Shown here: one piece after another, positions 21,830 to 32,316 of the stretch | Layout of the letters: each line of letters opens with the position of its first letter | Numbering within the stretch: position 1 is the stretch's first letter | Source: Branchiostoma belcheri | Lineage: Eukaryota; Chordata; Leptocardii; Amphioxiformes; Branchiostomatidae | Length of the DNA stretch: 64,000 nt | NCBI RefSeq assembly: GCF_001625305.1 | Contig: NW_017803882.1 | Coordinates: forward strand, 150,650-214,649 | Reading direction: 5' to 3' | Notes under the pieces: generated by a model | What the model saw: the letters and a program-made list of their open reading frames with translations, nothing else | The model's database searches: none | What the model was told of the DNA's origin: nothing | Translations under genes and position numbers: made by a program

Positions 21830-23032
21830 GGGCACTACATGTATACAAAAAGGCTGCAGGAAAATTGTTGCCACTTCATACCCGTAGGATAACTCTTGTC
21901 AGAATCAATATGCAAAGTGAGCCAATTTTAGTAGCATTGTGCTCAGTAAAAAGTTTCAAACCACCTCCCAGATCTAGAGGAGTATAAATTCAAGGGGATT
22001 CATTCCTCAAGCTAACCAACATCTTGCACACACAGTACAGTCGTCCCTCAGTAAGACATCTGCAGCCGCATAGTTTGTTCCCGTTTAGAAACTTCTCGTA
22101 ACATGACTGTAATGATAAACTTCTATGCAGCAGAGAAAAACCCAATGCTTAGGCCACCTGTGACAGTTTCAACAAAATCCTTTTAGGATCTATTTTGCCA
22201 GATAGGACTGATTTCCTCTGTGAACATATTTGAGTCGGGTCAAGATTTAGGTCCCGTTGAATTGTGTGAAGGCTGATATTTTGCGGGTTGTAACATTCAC
22301 TAAAAACACTGTGATCCCACTCGCCATTCAACTTTTGAGCGTAAAGTTAGTAACTTGGGGGAAAATATGTAACTGCATGTTTTCTATTCATATTTGATTG
22401 GCAATATATTCACAGCATCTGACAAGGTCCATGTCTAATGATGATACTGCACATTAGAGCTGATCGGTTACTTTTGTGGTACATTGCATCATACCAGGTG
22501 TCGGAAGGCAATCCATTTTGTGTTCACACTCGCGGTTACATCCGATCCCGCCGCAAGTGTCTTGAACTACCTCCTCGAGGTGGATTACTTTTGGATTGGG
22601 ATGGGAGAAAATCAATCTGGATTTGAGTGTTCATACTGCAAAAACTGATCCGGATTGACTGAATTTCAATAATTTCGATCGGGGTCCGTGGTCAATCCGG
22701 ATCCATCTTTTTGAAGGTGAACGGGGTCTACAAACAGAGAGAAGTTGAAAACCTAATAAGAAGGGCCAGTTAAACCTTGGCCACCCTTTGGCCAGTGTAA
22801 CTCACCAGCATCATCCATATAGTGTTGTAACAAACCACACCTTTCGAAAAAAGAGTAGGGGCATGCCCTGGTGTGCGATAGTCCAAATACTAGTACTTAT
22901 CTGATTATTCACTACGCACAACTGTCAAGAGTAGTGTGAAATTCACACTGATGGAGATCCTAAAACAAACAAACAAACAAACTACAACACAACAGATATA
23001 ACAGCAAAACCATTATGGTAAACAGAGCGTAA
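21830..23032. other. Non-coding interval
   Basis: No gene supported. Segments near 22560-22730 (GATTGGGATGG..., GATCCGGATTGA..., ATCCGGATCCATC) have the look of decayed DNA-transposon ends, but no bounded element can be defined. Confidence 0.4.
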
Positions 23033-23302
23033 CTTGGAAAATTCCAAGTCTCACCATACTGCCCAAACTGCGACGCTCTGGAGACCACCAACCACTACCT
23101 GTACCACTGCCCCCGCTATGAGAACGAAAGGCATCACATGCTGATGGAAGCAGACAACATTCACGAGACCAACAACACAGCAAAGGAAGACAGAGACACG
23201 GACATCGTCACACTGGCCGGAATGAGAGTAGGACTTCCTGAAGGAGCAAACAACCAGATGTACCTAGCCCTCTCCCGGTACATCGAGAGTACGCGCCGTT
23301 AG
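23033..23302 (+). pseudogene. Non-LTR retroelement C-terminal zinc-knuckle fragment
   Basis: The frame reads GKFQVSPYCPNCDALETTNH, then YLYHCPRYENERHHM, and ends RYIESTRR with TAG at 23300-23302. The CPxC...H(x3-4)HC arrangement is the cysteine-histidine motif found at the C-terminus of many non-LTR polymerases. No RT is attached; the fragment is 5'-truncated. Its family differs from the one at 1-2811. A short AT-rich tail follows. Confidence 0.7.
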
Positions 23303-24065
23303 ATTTATCCCCAGGGGGCAATCGATGGTTGCTACGTAATACATCATTTTTACCTACAGTTTGCAATTTTAGCCCATCAGGGTGTAAGGTGGCTGAGAAG
23401 GCTTGAATTACATACGAGATCGCTCAGCTCGATATCCGTGATCGAGGCTCCGTGTTGACACAAGCTGACAGGAATTTTCACGGCTCGTTTGCACCCAATT
23501 CACCACACGACTGGGCGGGAACGGTTCAAAATCACTCGTCAGCGCTTGTCCCTCTTTCTCTCTACACACACTTCTGTGTCAGTATCTAAAACTAAATAAG
23601 CAACACATGTGCTGAAAACAACAACGCAACCGGGGACGTATAGATTTGCTAGAATTACGCTATTAAGTGTAAATTTGGGGTAAAAAAGCGTGTTAAAAAC
23701 GTACCGTTGCAAGGTGACGACGCTTAAAACGCCTGATCTCGTTGATTGTGAACTTTAATTTAAAAAGAAAAGGCTGGTGGTGAACGTGACCCCACGCGCG
23801 TGCCTCGGTCGCCTGCAGCACAGGGAACCGTACAGAAAAGGGGTGTGTGATTTTTATAATCATATCAAAACAAACTTTGAAAGAAAGACAGATACCCAAC
23901 TATGTCTTTTTAGAAATGTTCATGCAGTGCAGACGAAATATAGCTGCACTAGATGCTTAATTGTTTAAAATGGTGGAAACGTGAAGAAGAAAAAAAAAGA
24001 AATAGTTTTACAGGCAAACCTCCCTTAGGATTGGATCAGTCCAAGCCACGAAACGAGAAAAAGAC
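23303..24065. other. Non-coding interval
   Basis: No gene seen. The first 50 bases may be the 3' UTR of the retroelement fragment ending at 23302. Short frames on both strands at 23690-23970 overlap one another and carry no domain. Confidence 0.4.
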
Positions 24066-24073
24066 AACTTTCC

Positions 24074-24196
24074 TAATCTCCAAGCAGATGTTTCGCGATG
24101 TTGGGTGGCGTGTTTGATACTGTCTGGCCAATTTGATACTGCCTGGCCAATCTGATACTGTCTTTTGCAGCCACCGAAACATCTGCTTGGAGATTA
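24074..24196. mobile_element. 123-bp MITE with 22-bp inverted repeats and 8-bp target duplication
   Basis: The ends TAATCTCCAAGCAGATGTTT(CG) at 24074-24095 and their exact complement at 24175-24196 are perfect. The flanks AACTTTCC at 24066-24073 and 24197-24204 are identical 8-mers. The interior has three imperfect units of TTGATACTGTCTGGCCAA. An 8-bp duplication suits hAT, P or related groups; the terminal sequence does not name one to me. Confidence 0.9.
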
Positions 24197-24204
24197 AACT
24201 TTCC

Positions 24205-25548
24205 CACACAAGCTCTGTCTGTAGGGGGCCACGTCGAGAGTTCTATGCGTTTCTCTTTTCCTTCCGCGAGAGAAAGTAGTCCGTTCCACGGCTCCGGGCG
24301 TCGACTCGCCTCACAAGAAAGCTTACTACCGCTGGATTCTACAATCAAATACCTTCCTTATTGTAACTTATTTATGATATTTAGACTTCTTTATTTGCTC
24401 CTAATGAATTTTTAAGCCGAGAATGTACCTTTCCCGTTGTGATATCATGACCTATCAAAGATTAGGCAATTTTAGTGCAATTTCCCTGTGTATCTTCACC
24501 TTGATGCAGATTTCGCACCCCTTACAGGAAATTTGTCGGGTGAGAAAGAGCAAATCTTAATCTTTCTGATGATATTTGACTTACAGACGATTTCGAGGGC
24601 GAAACGGGTTTCCCCCACCCCCAAAATTCGGTGAGGCCACGGCCGGGGGTGAGGCCATGTCACGGGAGCAGGCAGGCAATTTTAGGACTGTACCGACGAA
24701 TAAAACAAGCTTTGACTACATGCAAAAATTGCCTCTAAGAATTCAGGAGATAGCGTTTCAGAGGGTCTGGTTTTGAAAAGGACGAAGTAGATGTAGTAGG
24801 TGTTGGGGAGTTTCTTAGCAGTGTAATAAATGTGGGTTACAGGAAGCAGGCGCTATAATTAGTTGTTGATGTGTGTTTTTTTTTTATTTCCTTACAGATC
24901 CTTATATCAGACACCTGTGACGATCGTCTGCGGCAATGACGAGCATGCAAGACACTCTGAGGTTTGTACACGTACTTGACAGTTGACCTTGTTACAAGTT
25001 GAGACATGTGTGATAAAAGTGGTAAAATTCATCATCATATTATATCATATCACATAAACTAAAACTTTCCCTTTATCATGGTACAGTTTTCTGTAGCTTA
25101 AGCAATGCGGCACATTATGACTCTTTCCCGCTGGCAGGCAGCTTCCACCGATGATGGGGAATCCTCTTACTATAACTTGTATAAACTCGCCATGCCACAG
25201 CTCCACGACGTAGATTGTCTTGTTCAAGTCCACGATCTGAAGCAGCATCTTTCATCTTAATTCTTGACATGATCAAAGAGTGCACATCTTCGGACCATGA
25301 CCGGTACCCGAGAGGTTAGAAACCCTTTTTTTCGTCTCGAAGTATGTGGTTATTGTTGACTCACGGCATTACATTTATCATAACAGATTTGTGCATGCAA
25401 ACTCTATTATCATTACATTAACACAACTCCCTGACTAATGAACAGTCATGTGGAAGGTTTATCATATTCGATATCAGCATAATAAAAGGAGTACTTTTGT
25501 CTACGTGCAGGTCAAGCGGAACCTGAACCTTCAGGAGAACCCGAGCGG
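24205..25548. other. Non-coding interval, weak exon candidates only
   Basis: A possible small exon at 24899-24961 is preceded by a T-rich TTTCCTTACAG and followed by GAG|GTTTGT, with ATG at 24937, but nothing joins it. A minus-strand frame at 25045-25248 (MLLQIVDLNKTIYVVELWHG...) is not recognised. I do not call either as a gene. Confidence 0.35.
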
Positions 25549-25650
25549 TTTGATTTGATTTGATTTCAAATATACAGCCAGGACTGCCCCGGACTAGCCA
25601 GACCAGGGGCTATTATAAAAGGCTAGGCTGTTACCCACTTGAACGATGTA
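25549..25650 (-). mobile_element. Possible non-LTR 3' tail, minus strand
   Basis: (TTGAT)n at 25549-25566, followed by TTTCAAATATACAGCCAGGA and a GC-rich stretch. Read on the minus strand it ends in AAATCAAATCAAATC, a simple tail such as those at the 3' ends of CR1, L2 or RTE-like elements. No coding sequence is attached. Confidence 0.35.
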
Positions 25651-26628
25651 CTCAGTTAGTCTAGTTTGTGCGATTCAAACGTGGTGAAGGCTCATGTGTT
25701 TTAAAACTGAAGAACCGTTGATAAGCAGCCGCGCGCCTGGTCATAACGTGTAGTCGAATTTTTTTGGGGAAGGGGGCGCTTTTTCTAGTACATTGTACTA
25801 GTATTTTCTAATAGCCCAAGTTTTCTGATCGCAATGCTCTCCTACGACACGTAACGTTAGTAGATAGTTATCGCCCAAGGCACGAAATACTAAAACTCAC
25901 GAAATCCCTTTTTGAGGTTTTTAAATTCCTTCCCAGCTAACCAAAATGGAAAGGAATGGAAGACAGATAGTCCACTTTCTCATATGATGCATGGATTAAT
26001 GAAGGCTAATAGTTTATTGTAACGTTAATGACAAAATATAGTTATTTTTTGTTTTTACGAAGGTGATTATTCACGTACTAGACAAGACACCTGCGTGATA
26101 CTTCTTGTGTCGTAACAGTGGAGGTCCCAGTTCTCTGAATTCTGATTGCGACTGCCATGGAATCATGGAATGACTTGCATGCAGCACGCGTGACATTCCA
26201 GGTGTCTCACCCTGCTCGAATTGTTTTCCACAAGACAAATGCGTCAGCAGGTGGGGACAGAAATGAGTCACGTAGGATTCCCCCTATTATGTATGCAGAA
26301 ATGCTACCCCATCATTGCATGGTTAGAAAAGTCATGTGATGTAAATCCCCCCATTTTATTGGTGAGACTTATGAAGGGGAATCCCCCACCAAAATTTCCC
26401 AGTCTGGTCACATAAATTCACTGCGTGGCAGTTGTGCGCGTTAGTTTTGTCACAAGAGGAGTTCGTAGTCTCATCTAAACTTGTATTCGCCGCCTCTTTA
26501 TACAACCTAGAGTCGTTCTGACGGCGAATGTGTTACATTCGAGCCGAGTCTGGGACGATTGTACGAGAAAATCAGCAGCAGTTGTTGACCGACCGTCAGC
26601 TATTTTCGTTTTGAAATTTTAGTTCAAC
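25651..26628. other. Non-coding interval and likely upstream region of the 26.6-kb exon
   Basis: No gene. The GC-richer segment 26440-26628 immediately before ATG 26629 could be a 5' UTR or promoter; there is no obvious TATA box. Confidence 0.35.
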
Positions 26629-27014
26629 ATGGTTACGCTGGATTGGGACAGTGCGCCAGGCCCACTGGACGAAATCAGACCAGAGGCCAGGAAGCTGTAG
26701 AACGCGACCGTGGATTCGGACAGATTTGATTCAGCTAATGATTCTGTGGGTGATACTTGTCTCTCACAGGACTTTCAGAAGTGCTCGCTCCACTCGTCGG
26801 AAGACCAAAGTTCACAGCCCGCCCCGGTAGGAAGAGCAGAGGAACTGGTGGAACGCTTGCAGCCGACACAGAGGGAGGAATTCCCAGAAGAAACCTGCAA
26901 ATCCTGCCAGGACGAGACAGAAGATGACTGTATCGAACCAGACGAGGATCCCAGCGAGGAACTAAGGGAGAACTTGGCAAGAGAAGCCTTCTGCCAAGAC
27001 CAAGACGGCGACAC
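26629..27014 (+). CDS. Possible first coding exon with an in-frame TAG
   Basis: ATG 26629 opens MVTLDWDSAPGPLDEIRPEA, and the same frame meets TAG at 26698-26700, then continues NATVDSDRFDSANDSVGDT without a stop to a perfect donor GTAAGT at 27015. The later part is acidic (EDPSEELRENLAREAF) with CKSCQDE. Either the stop is a mutation or sequencing error, the short upstream part is a uORF, or the gene uses another start. I do not recognise the protein and found no following exon; the next kilobase is occupied by a Penelope insertion. Confidence 0.4.
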
Positions 27015-27627
27015 GTAAGTAGACAATTTTACACACGTGACAATTTTTCGTACTCAGTGAACTGCTTGAGGCAAAAATTTGGCTACGTTACGTTTTGACA
27101 AATTAAATCTACCGTGTTTTTGACACAACGTTAAGAACAATACACTCGTTCTCATCAAAATGGGCAAAATAGCGATTTTTAGGGTCGAAAAATCGACGGA
27201 CAGATTTTTCAGGCACACCCACCTTATTTTTAGGAAATCATGTCAATTTATGATTTCCAAAAAATGACAGCTTATTTATCATAGGAAGTTACCAAAAATG
27301 TATGGATTTTCATAAGATGTGTGAGAAAATTGCAGACCGGAAATTATTCCGAAATCATGTTTCCGGAATGTGAAAGCCGCTCGTGGCCTTGCAGAATAAC
27401 TCCGTAGGAAAAATAACTTCGAAAGCAAAATAAAAATGGTTTATTCAGAAATTCACAAAAGGTACACTAAAAACAACATTGCAGCCAAATAAAACTCATA
27501 GTAAAACCGGCTGAATTACGTAGTAATCTCTGAAAATCTCCAAGAAGGGCAGAATATATTGAAGTCTGTTGCCGAGACTGAGGTTTGTTTTTACTTGGAT
27601 ACATATTTTTTCTACATTAGTTCCAAC
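27015..27627. other. Non-coding, presumed intron
   Basis: Follows the GTAAGT donor at 27015. AT-rich, with no domain-bearing frames. The Penelope element at 27641 is inserted downstream. Confidence 0.4.
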
Positions 27628-27715
27628 GATTATGTTTATGCGTCGATGAAGGTTAGACATCCAGGTAATACGATATGCCAAAAAACAGTTACTCAAGCAA
27701 CTGGATATGATTTTG

Positions 27716-27765
27716 AAAACGTCAGACGTTTCAGCTAGTATCCACTAGCTTTCGTCAGTGACTGA
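27716..27765 (-). ncRNA. Hammerhead-like ribozyme motif (left arm, element sense)
   Basis: On the minus strand the core CTGACGA is followed by a 7-bp stem (AGCTAGT/ACTAGCT, loop GGAT), then GAAA and a short ACG...CGT stem III. This is the order of a type I hammerhead with minimal stem III, a motif class reported in Penelope-like elements. I could not identify a good stem I from this sequence, so cleavage is unproven. It lies near the 3' end of the coding strand. Confidence 0.6.
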
Positions 27766-27926
27766 GAGACCAGAGGGGAAAGCAGGTTTATATACACAAC
27801 CTGTTGATTGATATGCAAATAAAGTGAAGACAAATTTTTGGAAGTCGGAAAAGGAACAAAAGTCAGACAAGTCAAGACAAGATGATGCAAATTAGCCTGA
27901 AAGCTCCTGTTATACAGGACAGGAGC

Positions 27927-28727
27927 TTAAGTGTTGTCTGTCCTCGGGGCTGGGAGTGCCAAATCCCAAGTGCCGGAAAGATCGACCCGTAGCCCCCCTT
28001 CCCTGTTGAGGGTGGGGTTGTACATTCTTTCATATATTGCCTCTTTAACACCCCGTTCCCACCAGCGTGTTTCGCGGTCTAAGACATCCGTGGACTCGAG
28101 TTTGAAAGAGTGACCCTGGTTGTGTTGTAGGTGGTGGAAAATAGCTGAGGAGTAGCCGTTGGCACTAGGTCGGCAATGTTCTTTGTACCTTACTTTAAGC
28201 GGTCGACTTGTCTCTCCGATGTAGGTGTTGTTACAATTGGGCTCCTCACATTTGAGTCTGTAGATAACATTCGCCTTGGTACCCTTGTGAGGTCGGTCCT
28301 TAGGGTGTACCAGTCTTTGTCTGAGGGTTGAGTGAGGTTTGAAGTTAGTGGCTATGTTGAAGTTTTGGAAGATCCGTCGGAGTTTCTCAGATACTCCTTG
28401 GACATACGGAATAGTGATGTTGGCCTTGTTTTTGTTGGTCAATGGTTTGCACTTCTGGGTTTTCTTAGACTGATCTGAAGGTTTGAGCGCTTTGTTGAAA
28501 GTCCAGTTTTGGTAGCCACATTTAGCCAGGGCACCTCGGAGGTGTCTTTGTTCGTCCGTTTTGGCTTGGTCTGAAGTGACAATGTTGTCTGCACGATGGA
28601 AGAGAGTTTTGATCACTGCTAGTTTGTGTTCCAAAGGGTGGTGGGAATCAAAAGCCTTGTCTGGCTTTTGTTCCTTTTCCGACTTCCAAAAATTTGTCTT
28701 CACTTTATTTGCTGGAATGCATATCAA
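27927..28727 (-). pseudogene. Penelope-like polyprotein remnant with GIY-YIG endonuclease
   Basis: 266 codons. The reading DKAFDSHHPLEHKLAVIKTL marks the segment just after the RT; NVIYRLKCEEPNCNNTYIGE followed by TSRPLKVRYKEH is the GIY-YIG core with its embedded cysteine pair (CEEPNC), and the end RGVKEAIYERMYNPTLNREGG matches other Penelope C-termini. The RT fingers, palm and catalytic residues are absent: the 5' part of the frame reads straight into the terminal repeat. The endonuclease normally nicks target DNA for reverse transcription. Whether this shortened frame is translated is unknown. Confidence 0.85.
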
Positions 28728-28769
28728 TCAACAGGTTGTGTATATAAACCTGCTTTCCCCTCTGGTCTC

Positions 28770-28822
28770 TCAGTCACTGACGAAAGCTAGTGGATACTAG
28801 CTGAAACGTCTGACGTTTTCAA
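28770..28822 (+). ncRNA. Hammerhead-like ribozyme motif (right arm, antisense copy)
   Basis: Mirror copy of the left-arm motif: CTGACGA 28777-28783, stem II 28785-28802, GAAA 28803-28806, then CGTCTGACG. On the plus strand it is antisense to the element's protein. Two such motifs in inverted terminal repeats are expected if both pseudo-LTRs are kept. Confidence 0.6.
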
Positions 28823-28869
28823 AATCATATCCAGTTGCTTGAGTAACTGTTTTTTGGATTATGTTTATG

Positions 28870-29106
28870 GTGTACAAGAACAGGAATTTTGGCACCTTTT
28901 TATGTCCTTCAGGTTAGAGGTCTAACATACGTTACCGGTAACGGATGTTATAAAACGGATATTTTGCTTGTTTTCTCCAAAAAGATCTACAGTTTTTAGC
29001 TTAATCTTTTAGGTGCAAGAACGCATAAGTACGGGTATTTTAAAACTGGGCAACGTTCTTATACACCAGGTGAAGTATCTGTAACGCTTGGTGGCCAGCC
29101 TAATAA
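28870..29106. other. Non-coding interval
   Basis: AT-rich sequence between the Penelope element and the LTR; no feature seen. Confidence 0.4.
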
Positions 29107-29439
29107 TGTGTCAAAATATATTATGTGCCAAAATGCATTATGTATATCAACAGCTTTGTACTTCTGTAAACATCTTGCCCGTCTGCCAGTATTAATATGC
29201 ACCACAAAGAAGTGGCTAGACAAACCCAGTTAACACCTATATGTGGGCTGCCGTATTGTCTACCAATCAAGGTCAGAGTCGGTTATGCGCATAATTAGGA
29301 TAGCTTTAAAGGCAGGACACAGTCGTGTGTCGTCAGTGATTACAAGAGAGTCTAGGCGGAGTGACTTCTGAGTGTCCTGTGTCCGTTCCAACTGAACAAG
29401 TAAGTCCTTAGTCATTTGTCTATAAAAAAGTACACAACG

Positions 29440-29929
29440 CAGTGGTCGAAATACTTTTTTTCTGTGCTCTGCAATATTGCAGAAGAGTCAAAATTTTGTT
29501 CTGCAATTTGGAAATATTTTCTGCAAATACTACTGGAACAACATACTCTAACCGATAATGTCTTTGTTACATCATATATAACTGTTAGCTTTGTAAATTT
29601 GTTGCATTACTGTAGGAGAATTTCAGGTTCATAAACATGAACTATTGATTGATATGCAAATTAGTGAAGACAACTTTTTGGACATCCTAAAGGAAACAAA
29701 AGATAGACAAGTCAAGACAATTATGATGCAAATTAGTGAAGAAGCGCCTGTTGTTGGAGCTTGTGTTGTCTGTTCTTGGGGCCTGAGAGTTCTAGTTTGC
29801 TAAATTGAAACTATTGAATATGGAACCTATTTTTCCTTCTGCAAAATTGTAGATTGTATAAATTTTTCTTCTGCAATCTTGAAAATCTATCTGCAGATTG
29901 CAGACTGCAGACAGGTATTTCGAACACTG
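29440..29929. mobile_element. hAT-like element inside the LTR
   Basis: Terminal inverted repeats CAGTGGTCGAAATAC (29440) and GTATTTCGAACACTG (to 29929) match at 14 of 15. The flanks share CAACG at 29435-29439 and 29930-29934, so only five bases are exact where hAT elements make eight. The interior has repeated CTGCAAT/TCTGCA motifs near both ends. A Penelope tail fragment at about 29638-29800 lies inside. There is no coding capacity. Confidence 0.6.
29638..29800. repeat. Penelope tail fragment
   Basis: Similar to 27808-27960 of the Penelope element in order and orientation: TTGATTGATATGCAAAT, GACAAGTCAAGACAA, then TTGTGTTGTCTGTTCTTGGG. It lacks coding sequence and is nested in the hAT-like element, so it is a younger insertion or was carried with it. 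Confidence 0.7.
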
Positions 29930-30125
29930 CAACGCAATGTCCGATTGTTGTCAGGAACTGTAGAAGAAAGGTTGGATATCTTGTCGTTACAATGCTGTGG
30001 TTATTTATGATTGTGTTACACTGTGAATAAATACACTCCTCCGAAAGCAGAATCCAGTATCCGAATCGTGCTTGCTTGAATGTTTAGGTAAGCTAACATA
30101 GAGCAAAAAGGCTATTGTTACAAAT

Positions 30126-30145
30126 TGGTGCCGTGACCAGGATTC
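30126..30145 (+). other. Primer-binding site complementary to tRNA-His 3' end
   Basis: TGGTGCCGTGACCAGGATTC begins three bases after the LTR end. Its complement ends GGTCACGGCACCA, the acceptor stem plus CCA of animal tRNA-His. This fixes the right LTR boundary and the element's orientation. Confidence 0.7.
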
Positions 30146-31307
30146 TGCTCCCTCGGTGGAGTGCCATTTGTTCTTTCGTTGATTGTTCTCGTGAGCTTGT
30201 GCACCTATCGGTAGTTGTTTATGTCGCTATTTTCATTGGTAGATTTGCCCCGGGTGGTTTTGTAGTTTGTGGAGCCTTGTGAAATCATCAGGACCCTAGC
30301 AGATAATCTATTTCTATCTCACGTGGGGTTGAGAGGATGCTGAACAACTTTTTTTTATTTTTCAATGCGTTTTCAACATTCATACAGTGCATCTATCAAA
30401 CAGTAAAGCATCATAGAAACGCAACTTGTCATTTTACGTCCATTACATCTCTTTACTTAGATTCTCTGTTAAATGCTCAATGGTAAAAAACGTCAAAACA
30501 GAGCAATGTAAACTGGAACTGAAACAAGAAGGCCAGTTTGTATAACAAAAACTGTCACGCCCATTGCTATATGTCAAAAAACAAGAACAATATTAAACAT
30601 ACTCTGCTCTGACATTACTTCTATTTTCTAAGATCTTCAAGCCATCTTTATTTTAAAAAAACTGGGCTTTTCCTCAAACTCTTCTCAAATACTTATAACA
30701 AAGTCAACCTAAAAATGTCTTCCAGTTTTCTAAAACTACTTCTTGTCTCGTTTCCGCTGAATTGAATCAATCTACGCAAAATTATGTCGCTTTCATGATA
30801 TCTCGTGTCAGTTTCAAAAAGATTCCCATTCACACCTCAGACATTCATGCAAGGTTGTCCGAAGACACATTAAGTCGTTAGTCGCATCCAAAGCCGATTC
30901 GATTCCAAAGTATGTCAGCATATCACAAGTCAAAAACATAAAAATATCTAAAAACTTCGAAATTAAAGCCATACCAGCAACAATTCAAATATATACAACA
31001 ACAATATCATCGTTTGATATCTTACTTAAACATTGCGAACAATTGAAATTATTGCAGTAAATTAGACTGGTGAAGCGGTAAATCCAGTTTAAAACGTCCA
31101 TTTCTGTTTAAGCAGTGTTTTTTAGAAAAACTTTAGCTTACAAGAATGATTCAACCCTCTTGAGTAAAAAATGAGCTGAGCTAAAATGTGACAAGCCTGA
31201 ATAATTACCCACAAATCATTGTATCAAAAAATAACTCGAGTGACGACACGGCACGTGAATGCGTTGGGAGATTAAGCATGAGAACATGTGTAGCGTGTGC
31301 CGCCCGG
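30146..31307. other. Non-coding, AT-rich
   Basis: The first 150 bases may be the LTR element's leader. No gag or pol frame. The rest is AT-rich with no visible repeat. Confidence 0.4.
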
Positions 31308-31578
31308 AGTTATCGCGGTTAGAAGTGTTGGGCCTTAACTATGGCTCCCATTGACGACAATTTTCCAGATTTTTAAACCTAAAACCATGAGGATCGCTGG
31401 AAAGGTCTCGTTCCAAGGAGTTCAGAACCTAAGTCCGTTTTCGAATATCAGGTCTCCTACTGTAGTTATCGCGGTTAGAAACGTTGGGCCTTAACTATGG
31501 CTCCCAATGGCGAAAATTTTCCAGATGTTTAAACTTGCAACCCTGGGGCTCGCTGGAAAGGTCTCGTTCCCAGGATTC
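31308..31578. repeat. Imperfect tandem duplication (period 156 bp)
   Basis: AGTTATCGCGGTTAGAA begins at 31308 and again at 31464; both continue through TTGGGCCTTAACTATGGCTC and GCTGGAAAGGTCTCGTTC. The second unit is shorter (to about 31578). No coding sequence. Confidence 0.8.
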
Positions 31579-32104
31579 CCACCGGGCAGTATTAAGGAAG
31601 CTTTGAGGAAGCAATCGGTGGGAAAGAGCTGAACACAAATGCGATCAGCTGACCTCATAGTTGTCTTTCGGTGGTCCCAAGAGTGGTCAATCGGTAGTCA
31701 GCTATTTCCCTCCCGAGGCTGCCTTCATTACGCCCCAAGCCTGCCGTATTTCCTACCCACCCCAGCTGCTCGTTTCCAAGCTGAAGGGGATTCCCCTTGG
31801 CCGGGACTTTCCGTGGTGTGACATTTTAGTCAGTAAATTTTCCACCGTTTCCTGCAGGTTCGTCCAAACTTCCTCTCTTCTCTGCATCGGATCAACAGAG
31901 CAGGTGATTCTTCACTTTATTAGGCAAGTTTTGTATTTATTCTTTGTTCTAAAGGTCACATGGTGCATTCAGAAAACGTATAAAGTACTAGTGATTATTT
32001 TATCACATGGAAGAAAAGCTGAGCCAAAAGTGATCACATCTGCCATGAGACACGACACCAATATGATTGTGTGACGTCTGAGTCATCGACTTTTCTTGTA
32101 GATT
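31579..32104. other. Non-coding interval
   Basis: Two overlapping open frames (31639-31821 and 31661-32074) are in different phases and carry no domain. No supported gene. Confidence 0.35.
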
Positions 32105-32245
32105 TAGGCCACACCAATTTAATTTCTTGGTTAACGGATTCGCCGCTTCATTTTTTTCTGATTTGCAAATAAAAATAAAAATTCAGAATCAACTGCAAAA
32201 TGCTCATATTTTGCCGTGAACAGTTCAAAACAGTCCTTTTCATAC
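32105..32245. mobile_element. GGCCACACC MITE family, left-end fragment
   Basis: TAGGCCACACCAATTTAATT followed by GGATTCGCC and the AATCAACT...AAATGCT block, matching the left end of the full copy at 49192. The right half is missing. Confidence 0.7.
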
Positions 32246-32316
32246 TTCTTGTAAACGCCCGGCAGCGCCAGGGCTATACTCAGGCCAAAGCCGCTCCGCG
32301 TTTTCCAGTACGGAAG

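Larger units (their letters stand above)
27641..28856 (-). mobile_element. Penelope-like element, internally deleted, with inverted terminal repeats
   Basis: Flanked by perfect 13-bp duplications GATTATGTTTATG at 27628-27640 and 28857-28869. The left part 27678-27880 and right part 28640-28857 are inverted copies (about 180-200 bases; the right copy carries an extra TGGAATGC). Each arm contains a hammerhead-like motif. Coding sequence on the minus strand keeps the linker and GIY-YIG domain but not the RT, so the copy is non-autonomous. Inverted terminal pseudo-LTRs are characteristic of Penelope-like elements. An extra 37 bases lie between the left duplication and the start of homology. Confidence 0.9.
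29107..30122 (+). mobile_element. LTR retrotransposon, single LTR with tRNA-His-type primer-binding site
   Basis: The right end ...TTGTTACA at 30122 is followed by AAT and then TGGTGCCGTGACCAGGATTC (30126-30145), which complements the CCA-ended 3' part of tRNA-His. A polyadenylation signal AATAAA lies at 30026-30031. The left end is put at TGTGTCAAAA near 29107 by the TG...CA rule and is uncertain. Another element (29440-29929) is inserted within. No gag or pol frames follow, so the element is decayed or truncated. The tRNA type and the leader resemble BEL/Pao elements; that is inference. Confidence 0.5.

Noticed and set aside
24899..24961. Small exon candidate with acceptor TTTCCTTACAG and ATG at 24937
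   Set aside because: Only nine codons are coding, the donor is weak and no partner exon was found.
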